Origin: Candidatus Poribacteria bacterium
GTDB taxonomy: Bacteria; Poribacteria; WGA-4E; PCPOR2b
NCBI GenBank assembly: GCA_022826645.1
Contig: JAJDUM010000118.1
Span: 1-64,000, forward strand
Direction: 5' to 3'
Length of the DNA stretch: 64,000 nt
Shown: piece after piece, positions 9,237-18,223 of the stretch
How positions within the stretch are numbered: position 1 is the stretch's first letter
How the letters are laid out: each line of letters starts with the position of its first letter
Notes under the pieces: model-generated
The model's database searches: none
What the model was told of the DNA's origin: nothing
The model's input: only the letters and a program-made list of their open reading frames with translations
Made by a program: the position numbers and the translations under genes

Positions 9237-10193
9237 TCAGTTACCCCGCCCTAAAGGGCGAGGCTTGTTTGAAACAGCCGCCCCACGGGTCTTACAAGGT
9301 TCTGCGCTTCTATCCCTTTCGGGGGGTTCGGGGGTGTTGGTTACCACCGCACCTCCACGCAAGGCTACAGCAGCCTTTTTGATGTTTATGGCAGCATTGC
9401 GGTCACGGTCGATTACCAGTCCACAATGGGGGCAATCGTGAGTCCGTACCGACAACGATTTAGGAACAATTGAATCGCACCCGGAACATTTCTGACTCGT
9501 ATGCTTGGGATTCACTTTCGTCAACGTCAAGCCAGCGTTTGCAGCTTTGCTTTGAAGTATCAACCGAAAGCGACCCCAACCCGCATCGGATATGCTCTTG
9601 GATAGGTAGTGATTCTTTACCATGTTCTTAATCTTCAAGTTCTCAACAGCGACTTCCTCACCTTGTGAGAAAAGCCAATGGGCTGTCTTATGGTGGAAAT
9701 CTCGTCGTTGATTGGCAACGTGTTCGTGTATCTTAGCGACATGCTCCCGTTGTCTTTTGTATCGGCGGCTCCCTTTTTTCCGACGGGACAGTATCCGTTG
9801 GGCTACCCCAAGTTTGTTCTCAGATTCACGGAAGTGGCGAGGATTTGAAACTTTCTTTCCATCGGAAGTGGTCAAAAACGATTCGAGTCCAACATCAACA
9901 CCGATTGTGGTCTCAACCGGAACCTCAACCGGGTCTGGCATCTCAACGACTATTGACACATACCAACCGCTTGCTTTGCGGTGGAGGGTCAGGTTTTTAA
10001 CCTTCCCATCAGGGAGGGGACGATGATAGCGGATAGCAACATGCCCGATTTCCGGTGCTAACCGATGTAGGCGACACCGCCGTGCGACGGTGTAGAACTC
10101 CCCTACGAAAGCGATAAGGATTATAACATATTCATGGTATCTTTTCAAAAAAGAGCGTAGTTTCCTCCCCGCTCTAAAGAACGGGGTTTCCAC
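9237..10193 (-). CDS. tnpB: TnpB-like RNA-guided nuclease of an IS200/IS605 element, N-terminally truncated
   Basis: The RuvC-like and zinc-ribbon half of TnpB/OrfB is intact. It has GVDVGLESFLTTSDG (first catalytic Asp), VENLKIKNM (Glu), the zinc finger CSGCDSIVPKSLSVRTHDCPHCG and the last Asp in DRDRNAAINI. The usual N-terminal part of about 100-130 residues is missing. The first 50 codons read from the left-end hairpin into unrelated sequence before family-like sequence begins near HVAIRYHRP. The guide-RNA-producing 3' end is retained, as in active elements. An internal deletion in an old copy is the simplest explanation, so nuclease activity is doubtful. No tnpA is present. Confidence 0.75.
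   Translation of the reverse strand: METPFFRAGRKLRSFLKRYHEYVIILIAFVGEFYTVARRCRLHRLAPEIGHVAIRYHRPLPDGKVKNLTLHRKASGWYVSIVVEMPDPVEVPVETTIGVDVGLESFLTTSDGKKVSNPRHFRESENKLGVAQRILSRRKKGSRRYKRQREHVAKIHEHVANQRRDFHHKTAHWLFSQGEEVAVENLKIKNMVKNHYLSKSISDAGWGRFRLILQSKAANAGLTLTKVNPKHTSQKCSGCDSIVPKSLSVRTHDCPHCGLVIDRDRNAAINIKKAAVALRGGAVVTNTPEPPERDRSAEPCKTRGAAVSNKPRPLGRGN
9244..10187 (-). mobile_element. IS200/IS605-type element remnant (tnpB only)
   Basis: Two matching imperfect palindromes bracket the tnpB frame: CCCCGCCC-taaa-GGGCGAGG at 9244-9263 and CCCCGCTC-taaa-GAACGGGG at 10168-10187. They have the same orientation and loop, as expected for the subterminal hairpins of IS605-family right and left ends, which single-strand transposases recognise. 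No Y1 transposase gene lies between them. The exact cleavage sites and the target motif cannot be fixed by eye. Confidence 0.65.
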
Positions 10194-10388
10194 TGCGAAG
10201 ATTTTGATGAATTTTCGCTGATTTTTTGGCGGTTTGTCAAGATGTTTTTTCTATACACAAGGCACTATTACTATGATACAATGTCGAAAATCGGTTAGTG
10301 CTATCAAGTTAGTCGGTGTTGGGATGTATTATGTTCATTTTTCTGTGAGATCCGTTGTTCCCCTCACCTTTCGGCTTTCCAATTCACC

Positions 10389-11207
10389 ATGAAATCGATA
10401 TTGACGAAACAGGTCATACGTTGGCGTGACGCCCATCCTGCCCCGACTGAAGATTCTCTCGTGGTCGAGGAACCGCTCGAAATTCGGGTGGGTGATCAGA
10501 GCTTGGCGGTCGTGATGCGAACACCGGGACACGACTTTGATCTCGCTGTGGGATTTCTCTACACGGAAGGACTGATAACGTCGTCCGATGACATTGGGGC
10601 AATCGCCTATTGCGAGGATGTCGAGGAAACCGCCCTACAAAATATCATTAATGTCCATCTGACGAACGGGCAGGTTCTGGAAGAACAGGAGGGATGGCAA
10701 CGGAACTTTCACGCGAATGCCAGTTGTGGGTTGTGTGGAAAAATGACCATCGAATCGGTTAAACAGGACATCCCGCCGATAAAATCCGATATTCAGATAG
10801 ATCCGGACATCTTTTATCAGCTCAACGATAGGCTGCGATCGGCACAATCTGTTTTTGAAGCGACCGGCGGTCTACACGCCGCCGGGTTATTTGACGAGCA
10901 AGGTGAATTGCAAATCGTACGCGAGGATGTCGGGCGACACAATGCAGTAGATAAAGTGATTGGACAGGCGCTACTGATTGAGCAACTTCCTCTGGATCGA
11001 CATATCTTGATGGTGAGTGGTCGCGCCAGTTTTGAGATTATTCAGAAAGCGTTATTTGCGCGTATTCCAGTGATTGTAGCGGTCTCTGCGGCATCAACTC
11101 TTGCCGTCGAAATGGCGCAAGAGGGTAAAGTCACGTTGATTGGGTTTATGCGTGGCAAAGGCATGACTGTCTACAGTCATCCGGACAGGATTGCTGAACT
11201 CCCGTAG
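10389..11207 (+). CDS. fdhD: Formate dehydrogenase accessory sulfurtransferase FdhD
   Basis: The 272-residue protein matches FdhD, which carries sulfur from IscS to the molybdenum or tungsten bis-MGD cofactor of formate dehydrogenases. It shows RTPGHDFDLAVGFLYTEGLI, the essential CxxC pair in SCGLCGK (C113, C116), ATGGLHAAGL, REDVGRHNAVDKVIG and VSGRASFEI. Length is normal. No formate dehydrogenase or molybdopterin gene is in the window, so its client is encoded elsewhere. It ends with TAG, showing that UAG is an ordinary stop in this genome. Confidence 0.95.
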   Translation: MKSILTKQVIRWRDAHPAPTEDSLVVEEPLEIRVGDQSLAVVMRTPGHDFDLAVGFLYTEGLITSSDDIGAIAYCEDVEETALQNIINVHLTNGQVLEEQEGWQRNFHANASCGLCGKMTIESVKQDIPPIKSDIQIDPDIFYQLNDRLRSAQSVFEATGGLHAAGLFDEQGELQIVREDVGRHNAVDKVIGQALLIEQLPLDRHILMVSGRASFEIIQKALFARIPVIVAVSAASTLAVEMAQEGKVTLIGFMRGKGMTVYSHPDRIAELP

Positions 11208-11268
11208 AATGGCAATAAAGTTGTAATCAGGTCTGGAGCAGAGATGAGTTTATTCAGGAAGTTCGGAT

Positions 11269-11312
11269 CGTAGCCGAATCTAATTCCCAACCGTCTCATG
11301 CATTCGGCTACG
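11269..11312 (+). repeat. Perfect 11-bp inverted repeat after fdhD
   Basis: CGTAGCCGAAT at 11269-11279 is the exact reverse complement of ATTCGGCTACG at 11302-11312, with a 22-nt loop. It follows fdhD by about 60 nt. There is no T-run, so it is not a clear intrinsic terminator. It may be a REP-like palindrome or transcript-end stabiliser. Confidence 0.5.
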
Positions 11313-11344
11313 TTCAATGTATGAAGGGAAGGAGGAATTTTTCA

Positions 11345-11620
11345 ATGGAAATGATTTTAGGCGCAACCCAATCACTGGTGAATTTTCTGTTTTTAATCGT
11401 CGTACTGGGTACGGCAGGATTGTCATGGTGGTTATCTGTCAAGTATCGTGAACGGTATGCGGAGTTCCCGTGGAATAAGGCAGCCATTATCCTTGCGATT
11501 GAGGTTTTAGCTTGGATTGCGTTCAACATCTTTTGGGGTTGGGTGATAAATAACTGGTGGATTGCCATCGTTCTCGTTGTTATTATTATTATTGTGCTAA
11601 GAAAGCGGAAACGCGAATAG
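11345..11620 (+). CDS. Small membrane protein of unknown function
   Basis: The 91-residue protein has three hydrophobic segments: about 7-27 (LVNFLFLIVVLGTAGLSWWL), 47-65 and 67-86. A basic tail RKRKRE suggests a cytoplasmic C-terminus. The start at ATG 11345 is chosen because AAGGAGGA (11329-11336) is ideally spaced 8 nt away; an upstream ATG at 11321 has no ribosome site. No family is recognised. It ends 21 nt before the HpaI-type aldolase gene and may be co-transcribed with it. Confidence 0.6.
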   Translation: MEMILGATQSLVNFLFLIVVLGTAGLSWWLSVKYRERYAEFPWNKAAIILAIEVLAWIAFNIFWGWVINNWWIAIVLVVIIIIVLRKRKRE

Positions 11621-11641
11621 ACAAGAAATGGAGTAGATCCG

Positions 11642-12505
11642 ATGGGTAGAGTCAATCGTGCTATTGAACTGCTTGAGGGGAGACATACCCTCATTTACGG
11701 TGGAAGCGGAGATCTGTCATACGAGGGCGGCGTTAACGCCTGTCATACGGATAACGATTTTCTCCTGCTCGAACAGGAGCATGTCCCGCTGAACATAACG
11801 GGTGTGCGAGAATTTATGAGGGGGTTGGCAGCAGCGGGACCAACGAAGAGCGGGCACCCAACGCCGACCGTATTGGTGACGCTGCCTGTGCAAGGCACCG
11901 ACGAACACGTGATGCGGGCGAACGCTTGGATGGTAACGCACTACCTTGACTGCGGTGTTCACGGTTTCGTGCTTTGTCACGCCGAGACTCCGGGCGCGGT
12001 GAAGACTCTGATCGAATCGATGCGGTTTCCCTTTAACGATATTGGTGTAGGCGAAGGGTTGGCTGAGGGACGCCGGGGGGCCGGCGGCGGTCCGGGTCAT
12101 ATCTGGGGATTAGAACACTCGGAGTACCTGCGAAAGGCAGATGTCTGGCCCCTAAACCCGGAGGGTGAACTGATGGTGGGCTTAAAAATCGAGAACCGCC
12201 GTGCCCTTGAGAATTGCGAAGCGACCTGTAAGGTGCCGGGGCTCACCTACGTCGAATGGGGACCCGGTGACATGGGGTATTCGTTCGGTGATCCGGACGC
12301 ACATGATCCGCCATATAGCCCTGAAATGGCTGCGGCGCGGGCGCGAGTGAATGCTGCACGTCAAGCAGCAGGCATCGACTTTTGTGATTCGATTAACGTT
12401 GACAACTATAAGGAGCAGATCGATAACGACATCCTGATCTGCGGAGGGGGTCCCGAAATCGCAGCGCTATGCCGAGAGTACACGAAACGAACCATGCCGG
12501 CGTAG
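11642..12505 (+). CDS. HpcH/HpaI aldolase family protein
   Basis: The 287-residue TIM-barrel protein resembles 2-keto-3-deoxy-sugar-acid and 4-hydroxy-2-oxoheptanedioate aldolases, which are metal-dependent class II pyruvate aldolases. LLLEQEHVPLN matches the catalytic E/H region, VMRANAWM the substrate Arg region, and VGLKIENRRAL and VEWGPGDMGYSFG the metal Glu/Asp loops. It precedes a 2-hydroxyacid dehydrogenase by 59 nt, consistent with a short sugar-acid catabolic operon. The exact substrate is unknown. Confidence 0.78.
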   Translation: MGRVNRAIELLEGRHTLIYGGSGDLSYEGGVNACHTDNDFLLLEQEHVPLNITGVREFMRGLAAAGPTKSGHPTPTVLVTLPVQGTDEHVMRANAWMVTHYLDCGVHGFVLCHAETPGAVKTLIESMRFPFNDIGVGEGLAEGRRGAGGGPGHIWGLEHSEYLRKADVWPLNPEGELMVGLKIENRRALENCEATCKVPGLTYVEWGPGDMGYSFGDPDAHDPPYSPEMAAARARVNAARQAAGIDFCDSINVDNYKEQIDNDILICGGGPEIAALCREYTKRTMPA

Positions 12506-12564
12506 CATCATTGCATGAATAATCGCTGGTTTGACCTGATAAGGAAGGAATTTAATCGGAAGTT

Positions 12565-13506
12565 ATGGCAACCAAGATACTAACAATGAATATGGACAAT
12601 GTGTCCGCGGAGCGGATCCGCGCCGTGTCCGATCAAGTTGAACTTATAGTCGCTGGATCTGAGGAGAAATTTGAGGAGGAACTTCCCACCGCAGATATCC
12701 TGATTGGTGATGTGCGACCGAAATATTTCCCAAAGGCGAAGCGGGTACGTTGGATGGCGTACTATTCCGCAGGGATTGACTTCCTGATGAGCCCGGAGAT
12801 TGAGCAGAGCGATGTCATTATCACAACCGCGAAGGGTTTTGTGGGGATACACTTGGCAGAGCATGCGTTCGCGCTTATCTTGGGTCTCACGCGGGATGTC
12901 GCACTGGTAACCCGTAACGCCAGTTGGAGCAATAATCGTCTGATGGCGCGGGAGCTCATCGACAGCACCATGGGGATAATCGGACTGGGCGGTGCGGGGC
13001 GCGAGACAGCTATGCGCGCACACGCTTTTGGGATGAAGGTGATTGCCGTAGATCCAACACCGGTAACAGTTCCCGACTATGTGGAAGCGTGCTGGGGATT
13101 GGACCGTTTCCACGATCTACTGGAGGTTTCCGACGTTGTTGTACTTTGCGCTCCGCTCACACCGGAAACGGAAGAGATGTTCGATCGGGAGGCATTCCGC
13201 CACATGAAACCCGACGCTTTACTGATCAATGTCAGCCGTGGCAAGATTGTCAACGAGGAGGCACTGGTGGAGGCGTTGGAGCAGGGGCTTATCGGCGGTG
13301 CTGGTTTAGATGTACTGCCGGTGGAACCGGTGGCAGATGATCATCCGCTGTGGAAGATGGATAATGTGATTATTACCCCTCATATGGCTGGCAACTCGCC
13401 GATGCGGAGTCCTCGATGGATGGACACATTCTGCGAGAATCTGAAACGGTTCGAGATGGGGGATGACGATCTGCTCAGCCGTTTCGACCAGACCAGAGGA
13501 TATTAA
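12565..13506 (+). CDS. D-isomer-specific 2-hydroxyacid dehydrogenase
   Basis: The 313-residue NAD(P)-dependent dehydrogenase has the cofactor loop GIIGLGGAGRETAMRAHAFG (about residues 137-156). The catalytic residues follow: Arg in INVSRGKIV, Glu in LPVEPV and His in ITPHMAGN. It reduces a 2-oxoacid to the D-hydroxyacid or the reverse. The preceding aldolase releases or uses a 2-oxoacid such as pyruvate or tartronate semialdehyde, so the two may act in sequence. That pairing is inference. Confidence 0.87.
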   Translation: MATKILTMNMDNVSAERIRAVSDQVELIVAGSEEKFEEELPTADILIGDVRPKYFPKAKRVRWMAYYSAGIDFLMSPEIEQSDVIITTAKGFVGIHLAEHAFALILGLTRDVALVTRNASWSNNRLMARELIDSTMGIIGLGGAGRETAMRAHAFGMKVIAVDPTPVTVPDYVEACWGLDRFHDLLEVSDVVVLCAPLTPETEEMFDREAFRHMKPDALLINVSRGKIVNEEALVEALEQGLIGGAGLDVLPVEPVADDHPLWKMDNVIITPHMAGNSPMRSPRWMDTFCENLKRFEMGDDDLLSRFDQTRGY

Positions 13507-13520
13507 CTACTAACCCTGCT

Positions 13521-13546
13521 CGGCTTGGATTGACAAACCCAAGCCG
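13521..13546. repeat. REP-like hairpin between convergent genes
   Basis: CGGCTTGG and CCAAGCCG form a perfect 8-bp stem around attgacaaac. The same loop core (GGATTGACAAAYCC) recurs at 22098-22123 with different outer stem bases, so the two are members of one dispersed palindrome family. It lies between the convergent dehydrogenase and PhyH genes and may also end transcription. Confidence 0.55.
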
Positions 13547-13563
13547 TAACCGTTGTCGGTCTA

Positions 13564-14340
13564 CTAGGGTGCTAGGAGACAATCATCAGCCAGCGGTTCG
13601 ATCGGCGCGAAGTCACGGTGGGCAATCCATTCCGGTCGCTTGAATTGGCGGATATGGTTATCCACATGGCAAAGGCTAAGATAAACAATCACTCGGTCCC
13701 ACGGACTGATGTTGGGCGCTGAGGCGTGTACCATATTTGAATGGAACATCAGTACGCTGCCGGGCTCTCCCTTGGGTGCGACGATGCCGCCTTCGTTTGC
13801 TAACTCCCGGATTCTTTCTTTATCGAGTGTCCACAGCGGATAAGATGTCGTTGCTGTATCATGTCCCGCTTCTATCACCCCTTGCTTGTGGCTGCGCGGA
13901 ATGAGGTAAAGAGGACCGTTGAATTCTGTGACCTCGTCAAGGAACAGTGCAATATTCATCGCCCGCGGTTGTGGCATCAGATCGTCACGAGCCCATGTGC
14001 CGTAATCCTGATGCCACTGCCAGACATCGCCGTTGAAGGCGGCTTTCCCGTTAATTTTGTATTGGTGCATATATACCGGTCCATCGAGGAGCTGCATGAC
14101 CGGCTTGATTAAGCGGGGATGCCGTCCCAAACGGTTGAACGCCTCGTTGTAGGTATGTGCAGCGAAGGCGGTGCGTACCGCTTCTCCATCTTTTTCCCGC
14201 CAGACCTCCTCACGCCGCATGGCGAAAATCCTCGGGAGTTCGTCTTTGAGCACATCCATCTCTGCTTGACTGAACCTGTTTTCCAAGAGCAACCAACCTT
14301 CGGTATCGAAATGCACCAACTGATCCATTGTTAATTTCAT
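13564..14340 (-). CDS. Phytanoyl-CoA dioxygenase (PhyH) family protein
   Basis: The 258-residue Fe(II)/2-oxoglutarate oxygenase has a jelly-roll fold. The facial triad is visible as HxD in WQWHQDYGTW and a distal His in MVHASAPN, followed by an Arg (WDRVIVYL) for 2-oxoglutarate binding. Family members hydroxylate diverse small molecules, so the name should not be taken as phytanate metabolism. It begins a minus-strand run of accessory enzymes. Two further PhyH genes occur in the window. Confidence 0.88.
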   Translation of the reverse strand: MKLTMDQLVHFDTEGWLLLENRFSQAEMDVLKDELPRIFAMRREEVWREKDGEAVRTAFAAHTYNEAFNRLGRHPRLIKPVMQLLDGPVYMHQYKINGKAAFNGDVWQWHQDYGTWARDDLMPQPRAMNIALFLDEVTEFNGPLYLIPRSHKQGVIEAGHDTATTSYPLWTLDKERIRELANEGGIVAPKGEPGSVLMFHSNMVHASAPNISPWDRVIVYLSLCHVDNHIRQFKRPEWIAHRDFAPIEPLADDCLLAP

Positions 14341-14403
14341 GGTGCGCTACTCCTTAAGCTATTCGGAGTTTTGGACCCTGTCTGACATCAGAATCGACCC
14401 CTA

Positions 14404-15924
14404 TTACTTGAACTGAAACGAGTAGAGCTTGGCGTTCTTGAAATAGAAACGCAGCTTTATCGGCTTACCAGCCAGCGCGCTCACATCGGAATTTCCGTTC
14501 CACGAGACAACCTGGGCGGTGCCTCCCTCCGTGATGGAATCGGCGTCGTTGAAACTAAATCCGGTTAGCTTCTTATGGTTCGCCCTCAAAATCTCTACCT
14601 TCACCTCGCCGGGTCCCGGTCCCGCGGCAATCGGCGCCATGCTTGTGTTCAGGTATAGGCGTGATCCGGAGAACCCAAACGGGCGGGTCGTCATCTGACC
14701 GAAGGACTCAGGCTCCTCAAAGATTTGTCGCTCACCGTAGATGTGTTGCAATTCCTCCTCAGATCTGTCCTTGACCACCCAACCCTTTCCACTATCGAGA
14801 GAGACGAATCCATCCAAACGTGAGACCGCCAGTCCAATGCCCTCCGAGGATTTATCACCTAACTCCAAAGCAATTTCAGGAGAGCGGCTGTTCGTGCCGA
14901 TGTAATAAGTGAAGATGTTATCCCCGTGAACAATCATGGTTTCAGCGTAGACGCTGCTGGAGTCGAAGTCCGCTCGCGCACCACCGCGTGGGATGAAAGG
15001 CTCTCGGTAGTGCCGCTGAAAGTGGAATCCATCCCGACTGAAGACAATCTCTGGATGATGGGTCACATTGGTGGTGCGGAAAATCCACAGCAGACCAACG
15101 TAGATGCCCTCGTAGGGGATGACCGGCAGGCTGTAGAACTCAGTGTCGGGAGGGTCATCCTTGTCCGGTACAAGAATAATCTCCGGTTCGCTCCAGTGGA
15201 TCATGTCTGGACTCTCCGCTCTGCCGATAAGTCGTTTGCCGTACGGTCCTCGCCAGTGGTGGCTGGCTTCCATAGTGACGTAGTACGTCTCACGTATCGG
15301 GTCCCAGCCTTGAAAGCGGCCCGCCCAACGTCCCAATTCCTGTCCGGTATCAATGACGGGGTTACCTTCGTAGGGAGTCCAGCTGATCCCATCGGGAGAA
15401 TAGAAGAGATCATATTGCATCCCCCGCCTCTGTGTGTCGCCGATCATGCGCAGTGCTTTATACCGTTTGGCGGGATCTTCCTCGCGCAGGTCTTGGAATG
15501 CTGGCGTTGGGGGGACGTCCTCCTTTGTGGGAAGGATGTTGTTGTCCGTTGAACCGTCGAATTCAACGAGCCCCAGCGACGGTCGTTCCCAGTGGATACC
15601 ATCCTCCGAAGTAGCCAAGCAGATTACGCTGCCCTTGGTATCCAATTCGAGACCCGCAGCACCCCCCGGAACCGGCTTTCCGTTTTCAAGGCGCACGGTG
15701 ATGGTTGCGGAGGAATACCACATTTTGAAGCGCTGTTCCGTCGGGTCGAAAATCACCTTGGCGGGGCGCATGAAGTTGCCTTCCCACGGACGCTCCGCTC
15801 GGAGGATCGGGTTGTCGTCCACCTTTACCGCGGGGTTCAACCCCTGTTTTGCATTGACCAAGCTCTCAATAAGATAATCATCGAAGAAGAGCTGCTTGGT
15901 TGATCCAATATTGAGCATCGGCAT
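14404..15924 (-). CDS. Five-bladed propeller protein, glycosyl-hydrolase-like (GH32/43/117 fold)
   Basis: The 506-residue protein reads as a GH43-like propeller. Repeated blades carry patterns such as PAKVIFDPTEQRFKMWYSS, TSEDGIHWERPSLG, FYSPDGISWTPYEGNPV and FSRDGFHFQRHY, followed by a C-terminal beta-sandwich (SWNGNSDVSALAGKPIKLRF). No signal peptide is present. The preferred start is ATG 15924, because the AAAGGAGA ribosome site abuts the earlier ATG at 15930. It is probably involved in glycan handling. A catalytic acid pair cannot be assigned by eye. Confidence 0.65.
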   Translation of the reverse strand: MPMLNIGSTKQLFFDDYLIESLVNAKQGLNPAVKVDDNPILRAERPWEGNFMRPAKVIFDPTEQRFKMWYSSATITVRLENGKPVPGGAAGLELDTKGSVICLATSEDGIHWERPSLGLVEFDGSTDNNILPTKEDVPPTPAFQDLREEDPAKRYKALRMIGDTQRRGMQYDLFYSPDGISWTPYEGNPVIDTGQELGRWAGRFQGWDPIRETYYVTMEASHHWRGPYGKRLIGRAESPDMIHWSEPEIILVPDKDDPPDTEFYSLPVIPYEGIYVGLLWIFRTTNVTHHPEIVFSRDGFHFQRHYREPFIPRGGARADFDSSSVYAETMIVHGDNIFTYYIGTNSRSPEIALELGDKSSEGIGLAVSRLDGFVSLDSGKGWVVKDRSEEELQHIYGERQIFEEPESFGQMTTRPFGFSGSRLYLNTSMAPIAAGPGPGEVKVEILRANHKKLTGFSFNDADSITEGGTAQVVSWNGNSDVSALAGKPIKLRFYFKNAKLYSFQFK

Positions 15925-15959
15925 TTTCATTCTCCTTTACCAATTTTGACAATTTACAT

Positions 15960-18020
15960 CTATGGGACCGAATGAACTGTGACCGTTACGCCTTGCCCCG
16001 GGCTTTCCAAGTTACCACTATCATCGACAGCCCGACTCAGGATGATCGCAGATCCTGGCTGTGTCGGCAGCCATTCATAGCTCCAAGTCTCGTATCCGCT
16101 TGCCGGATGCCAGCTGAGGCCGTTATCAACCGATACTTCGACCGCGGCGACTTGACCGTCGGTATCTTGAGCGGCACCACTGATTATCAGAGTTCCCAAA
16201 GGCAGCGTCTCTCCATCGCTTGGAACGTGCACCGTCGAGGTTGGAGGTTGCGTATCGGTGGACGCGCTCGCCGGTATCAGGTCGTCTTGTAACGTTTGAG
16301 GTTGCACGCCCATATCGGCAAACAGATTGACGGTCACCTGTTGGATGTTCTTATCGGGACCGATCAGATCCACACCCACGCGGGTAGAGCTGGAATTTGC
16401 CCGTTCCGGCGGTATTCCGGTTTCGGTATCGTGGTGTGCGTCTAACCCCCAAGTCCACTGCACCGTGCCCGCGCCAAAAACCAACGCACCACGGGGCGGT
16501 CCAAGAGCACCATCTTTATCTGAGGGTTCTTGTGGGTTCTTGGGAACTTCGTGACGATAGAGCGTCAGATGGTGCGTTGCGGTGCCTGAATCGTAAACCG
16601 TGCCGTTGTCCTGAAGGTAGGGAACGTTGTCGATGGTCGTCTCCGATAGGCGAAACAGCCCCGGTGGGCGAAACCCGTTATCCAAATCTTCATCCCACTC
16701 ATGACCGAGCAAGCCTCTCAGCAAAACGGCACGTTCCCCCGCCTTAAGTTTAGCGACATCGGTGTTACGCCAGAATCGCAAAGCAGCGTATTTGGCGGGC
16801 ACGATGAGTGGGTCGTTACGCCATGCATTCACCGTGAATATGGTGCCGGTCAAGGCGTTTTCTGGCTGCGGTCCCTCCGGATTGAAAGGTCGTGAGTCAC
16901 GCCATGTCCCGGTCCAAACGTCAGGAACGGGGTCGATCTTGGCGTTGTCGTGCGTTTCCTTGTAGGTGACCAATGTCCGATGCGGCACCCCTTCTTCGTC
17001 GATGGATGGTTCCCATCGGGTTTTCCAAAAGACCTCGTTGCCGCTGAAAAAGGCGAGATTAACCCCCGCATCGCGCGCTGCCTCGACATGCTGCCTCTGC
17101 TCAAGAGACCAGTATTCGTCGTGACCCACCGACAGAAATAGGCGGTGCTTGCGAATCTCCTCGCCACGTCGGTCACTATCCAAGCCGGTAAAGTAGCTGA
17201 CGTCGTAGCCGTTAGCCTCAAGCCAGCGGACACACGGGTATTCGGCATTGAAAACCATATTGACCGCCCGGTAATCGCGCGTTTTGAGTGGACGGTTGTA
17301 GCTCACCTTGTAGGCACGGGGAGGGATACCGATTCCACGTGGGTAGCCCGGGTTCACCCGGCCGTAAGTACAGTATCCCCCGTAGGGGTTGTAGGCTTGC
17401 CAAGTGGTGTCGGCAGTTTGGAAGAGGATATCGGAGTCGCTATCGTCGTGCCGCACAACGAAATAGATGTGGCTTGCGCGTGGTTCACGCAGCGCATTGG
17501 CGAGACATCCGTGACCTAACGCTCCGTAGGCGTGTGGCGAGGCAATCGGTCTTTCCTTTGGACCTTCTTGACTGTTGTCCGCCCGCCAAGTCGGGGGATC
17601 CGAATCCTGTCGTACCAAACGCGCAAAATAGATTCCTGACGTTGCGTCTGAGGACGCTTGCCAAGAAGCTGATACTTCCCAGTTTCCGCAATCGTAGAGG
17701 CGCGTGGTTTCGTCCCTCAGACCTTCCGGCTGATGTTGCGGGAGTTTGACCGATGGCTTGATGGTATCGACGCGACGCGCACCCATCCCAGCATAATATC
17801 CCATCCGATAGATGTCTATCCGGTAATCGGTCGAATCGGTTTTGATCTTGAAGTAGATCGTCTCACCGCGATTGATGCTGATGTCATGGCCGAAACCTTG
17901 GATCGTCGGATCGCCCCAACCGTTGATATCCCACTCGGTTGACGGGTCCCCCGGTAGGCGGTTTTCTCGGACGATATCGTTTACGGGTTGGGTGTCGGGA
18001 TCTATCGATTCAAGACTCAT
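15960..18020 (-). CDS. N,N-dimethylformamidase large-subunit-like protein with Ig-like C-terminus
   Basis: The 686-residue protein carries an N-terminal beta domain (INRGETIYFKIKTDSTDYRIDIYRMG). The central region resembles the DMFase beta-subunit C-terminal domain (DTTWQAYNPYGGYCTYG, YDVSYFTGLDSD, FLSVGHDEYWSLEQR, GVNLAFFSGNEVFWKTRWE). The C-terminal Ig-like domain (about 590-680) resembles the molybdenum-oxidoreductase dimerisation fold (VAAVEVSVDNGLSWHPA). DMFase hydrolyses formamides using an iron site. Homologues in uncultured bacteria are numerous and of unknown substrate. A good AAGGAAA ribosome site precedes the ATG. Confidence 0.75.
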   Translation of the reverse strand: MSLESIDPDTQPVNDIVRENRLPGDPSTEWDINGWGDPTIQGFGHDISINRGETIYFKIKTDSTDYRIDIYRMGYYAGMGARRVDTIKPSVKLPQHQPEGLRDETTRLYDCGNWEVSASWQASSDATSGIYFARLVRQDSDPPTWRADNSQEGPKERPIASPHAYGALGHGCLANALREPRASHIYFVVRHDDSDSDILFQTADTTWQAYNPYGGYCTYGRVNPGYPRGIGIPPRAYKVSYNRPLKTRDYRAVNMVFNAEYPCVRWLEANGYDVSYFTGLDSDRRGEEIRKHRLFLSVGHDEYWSLEQRQHVEAARDAGVNLAFFSGNEVFWKTRWEPSIDEEGVPHRTLVTYKETHDNAKIDPVPDVWTGTWRDSRPFNPEGPQPENALTGTIFTVNAWRNDPLIVPAKYAALRFWRNTDVAKLKAGERAVLLRGLLGHEWDEDLDNGFRPPGLFRLSETTIDNVPYLQDNGTVYDSGTATHHLTLYRHEVPKNPQEPSDKDGALGPPRGALVFGAGTVQWTWGLDAHHDTETGIPPERANSSSTRVGVDLIGPDKNIQQVTVNLFADMGVQPQTLQDDLIPASASTDTQPPTSTVHVPSDGETLPLGTLIISGAAQDTDGQVAAVEVSVDNGLSWHPASGYETWSYEWLPTQPGSAIILSRAVDDSGNLESPGQGVTVTVHSVP

Positions 18021-18058
18021 ATTTTTTCCTTCTGCTGTAGCTTATGTGAAAGGAAAGC

Positions 18059-18086
18059 GTGAAACGTGATGCGTGAAACGTGAAAA
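18059..18086 (+). repeat. GTGAAACGTGATRCGTGAAACG repeat, copy 1
   Basis: An imperfect tandem of GTGAAACGTGA units is followed by TTTGTTCATTGG-like sequence to about 18117. The reverse complement of nearly the same sequence lies at about 57845-57917. This is a dispersed repeat of roughly 60 bp of unknown origin. Confidence 0.55.
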
Positions 18087-18132
18087 CAGTTTGTTCATTG
18101 GTTCATTAGTTCATTGGCATCCCATCTACGGA

Positions 18133-18178
18133 GTTCATATCAAAAGAAAATACTTTGCATGATTTCTTAAAATAAGCC
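18133..18178. repeat. Minimal MITE-like inverted repeat (degenerate copy)
   Basis: GTTCATATCAAAAGAAA faces TGATTTCTTAAAATAAGCC with almost no internal sequence. The ends match those of the MITEs at 20898-20988 and 60195-60335. No target duplication is visible at this copy. Confidence 0.45.
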
Positions 18179-18223
18179 TCTGTTTTTACCTGTGCACCGA
18201 TCCGGCATCACAGGTAAGCGTTT

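Noticed and set aside
7219..9441. Long plus-strand open frames opposite the Gfo/Idh and TnpB genes (for example 7784-8602)
   Set aside because: They are antisense shadows of clearly conserved genes and have no family-like sequence or ribosome sites.
13507..13563. Intrinsic terminator between the convergent dehydrogenase and PhyH genes
   Set aside because: The hairpin is perfect but no T-run follows on either strand, and the same loop recurs at 22.1 kb. It was recorded as a repeat instead.
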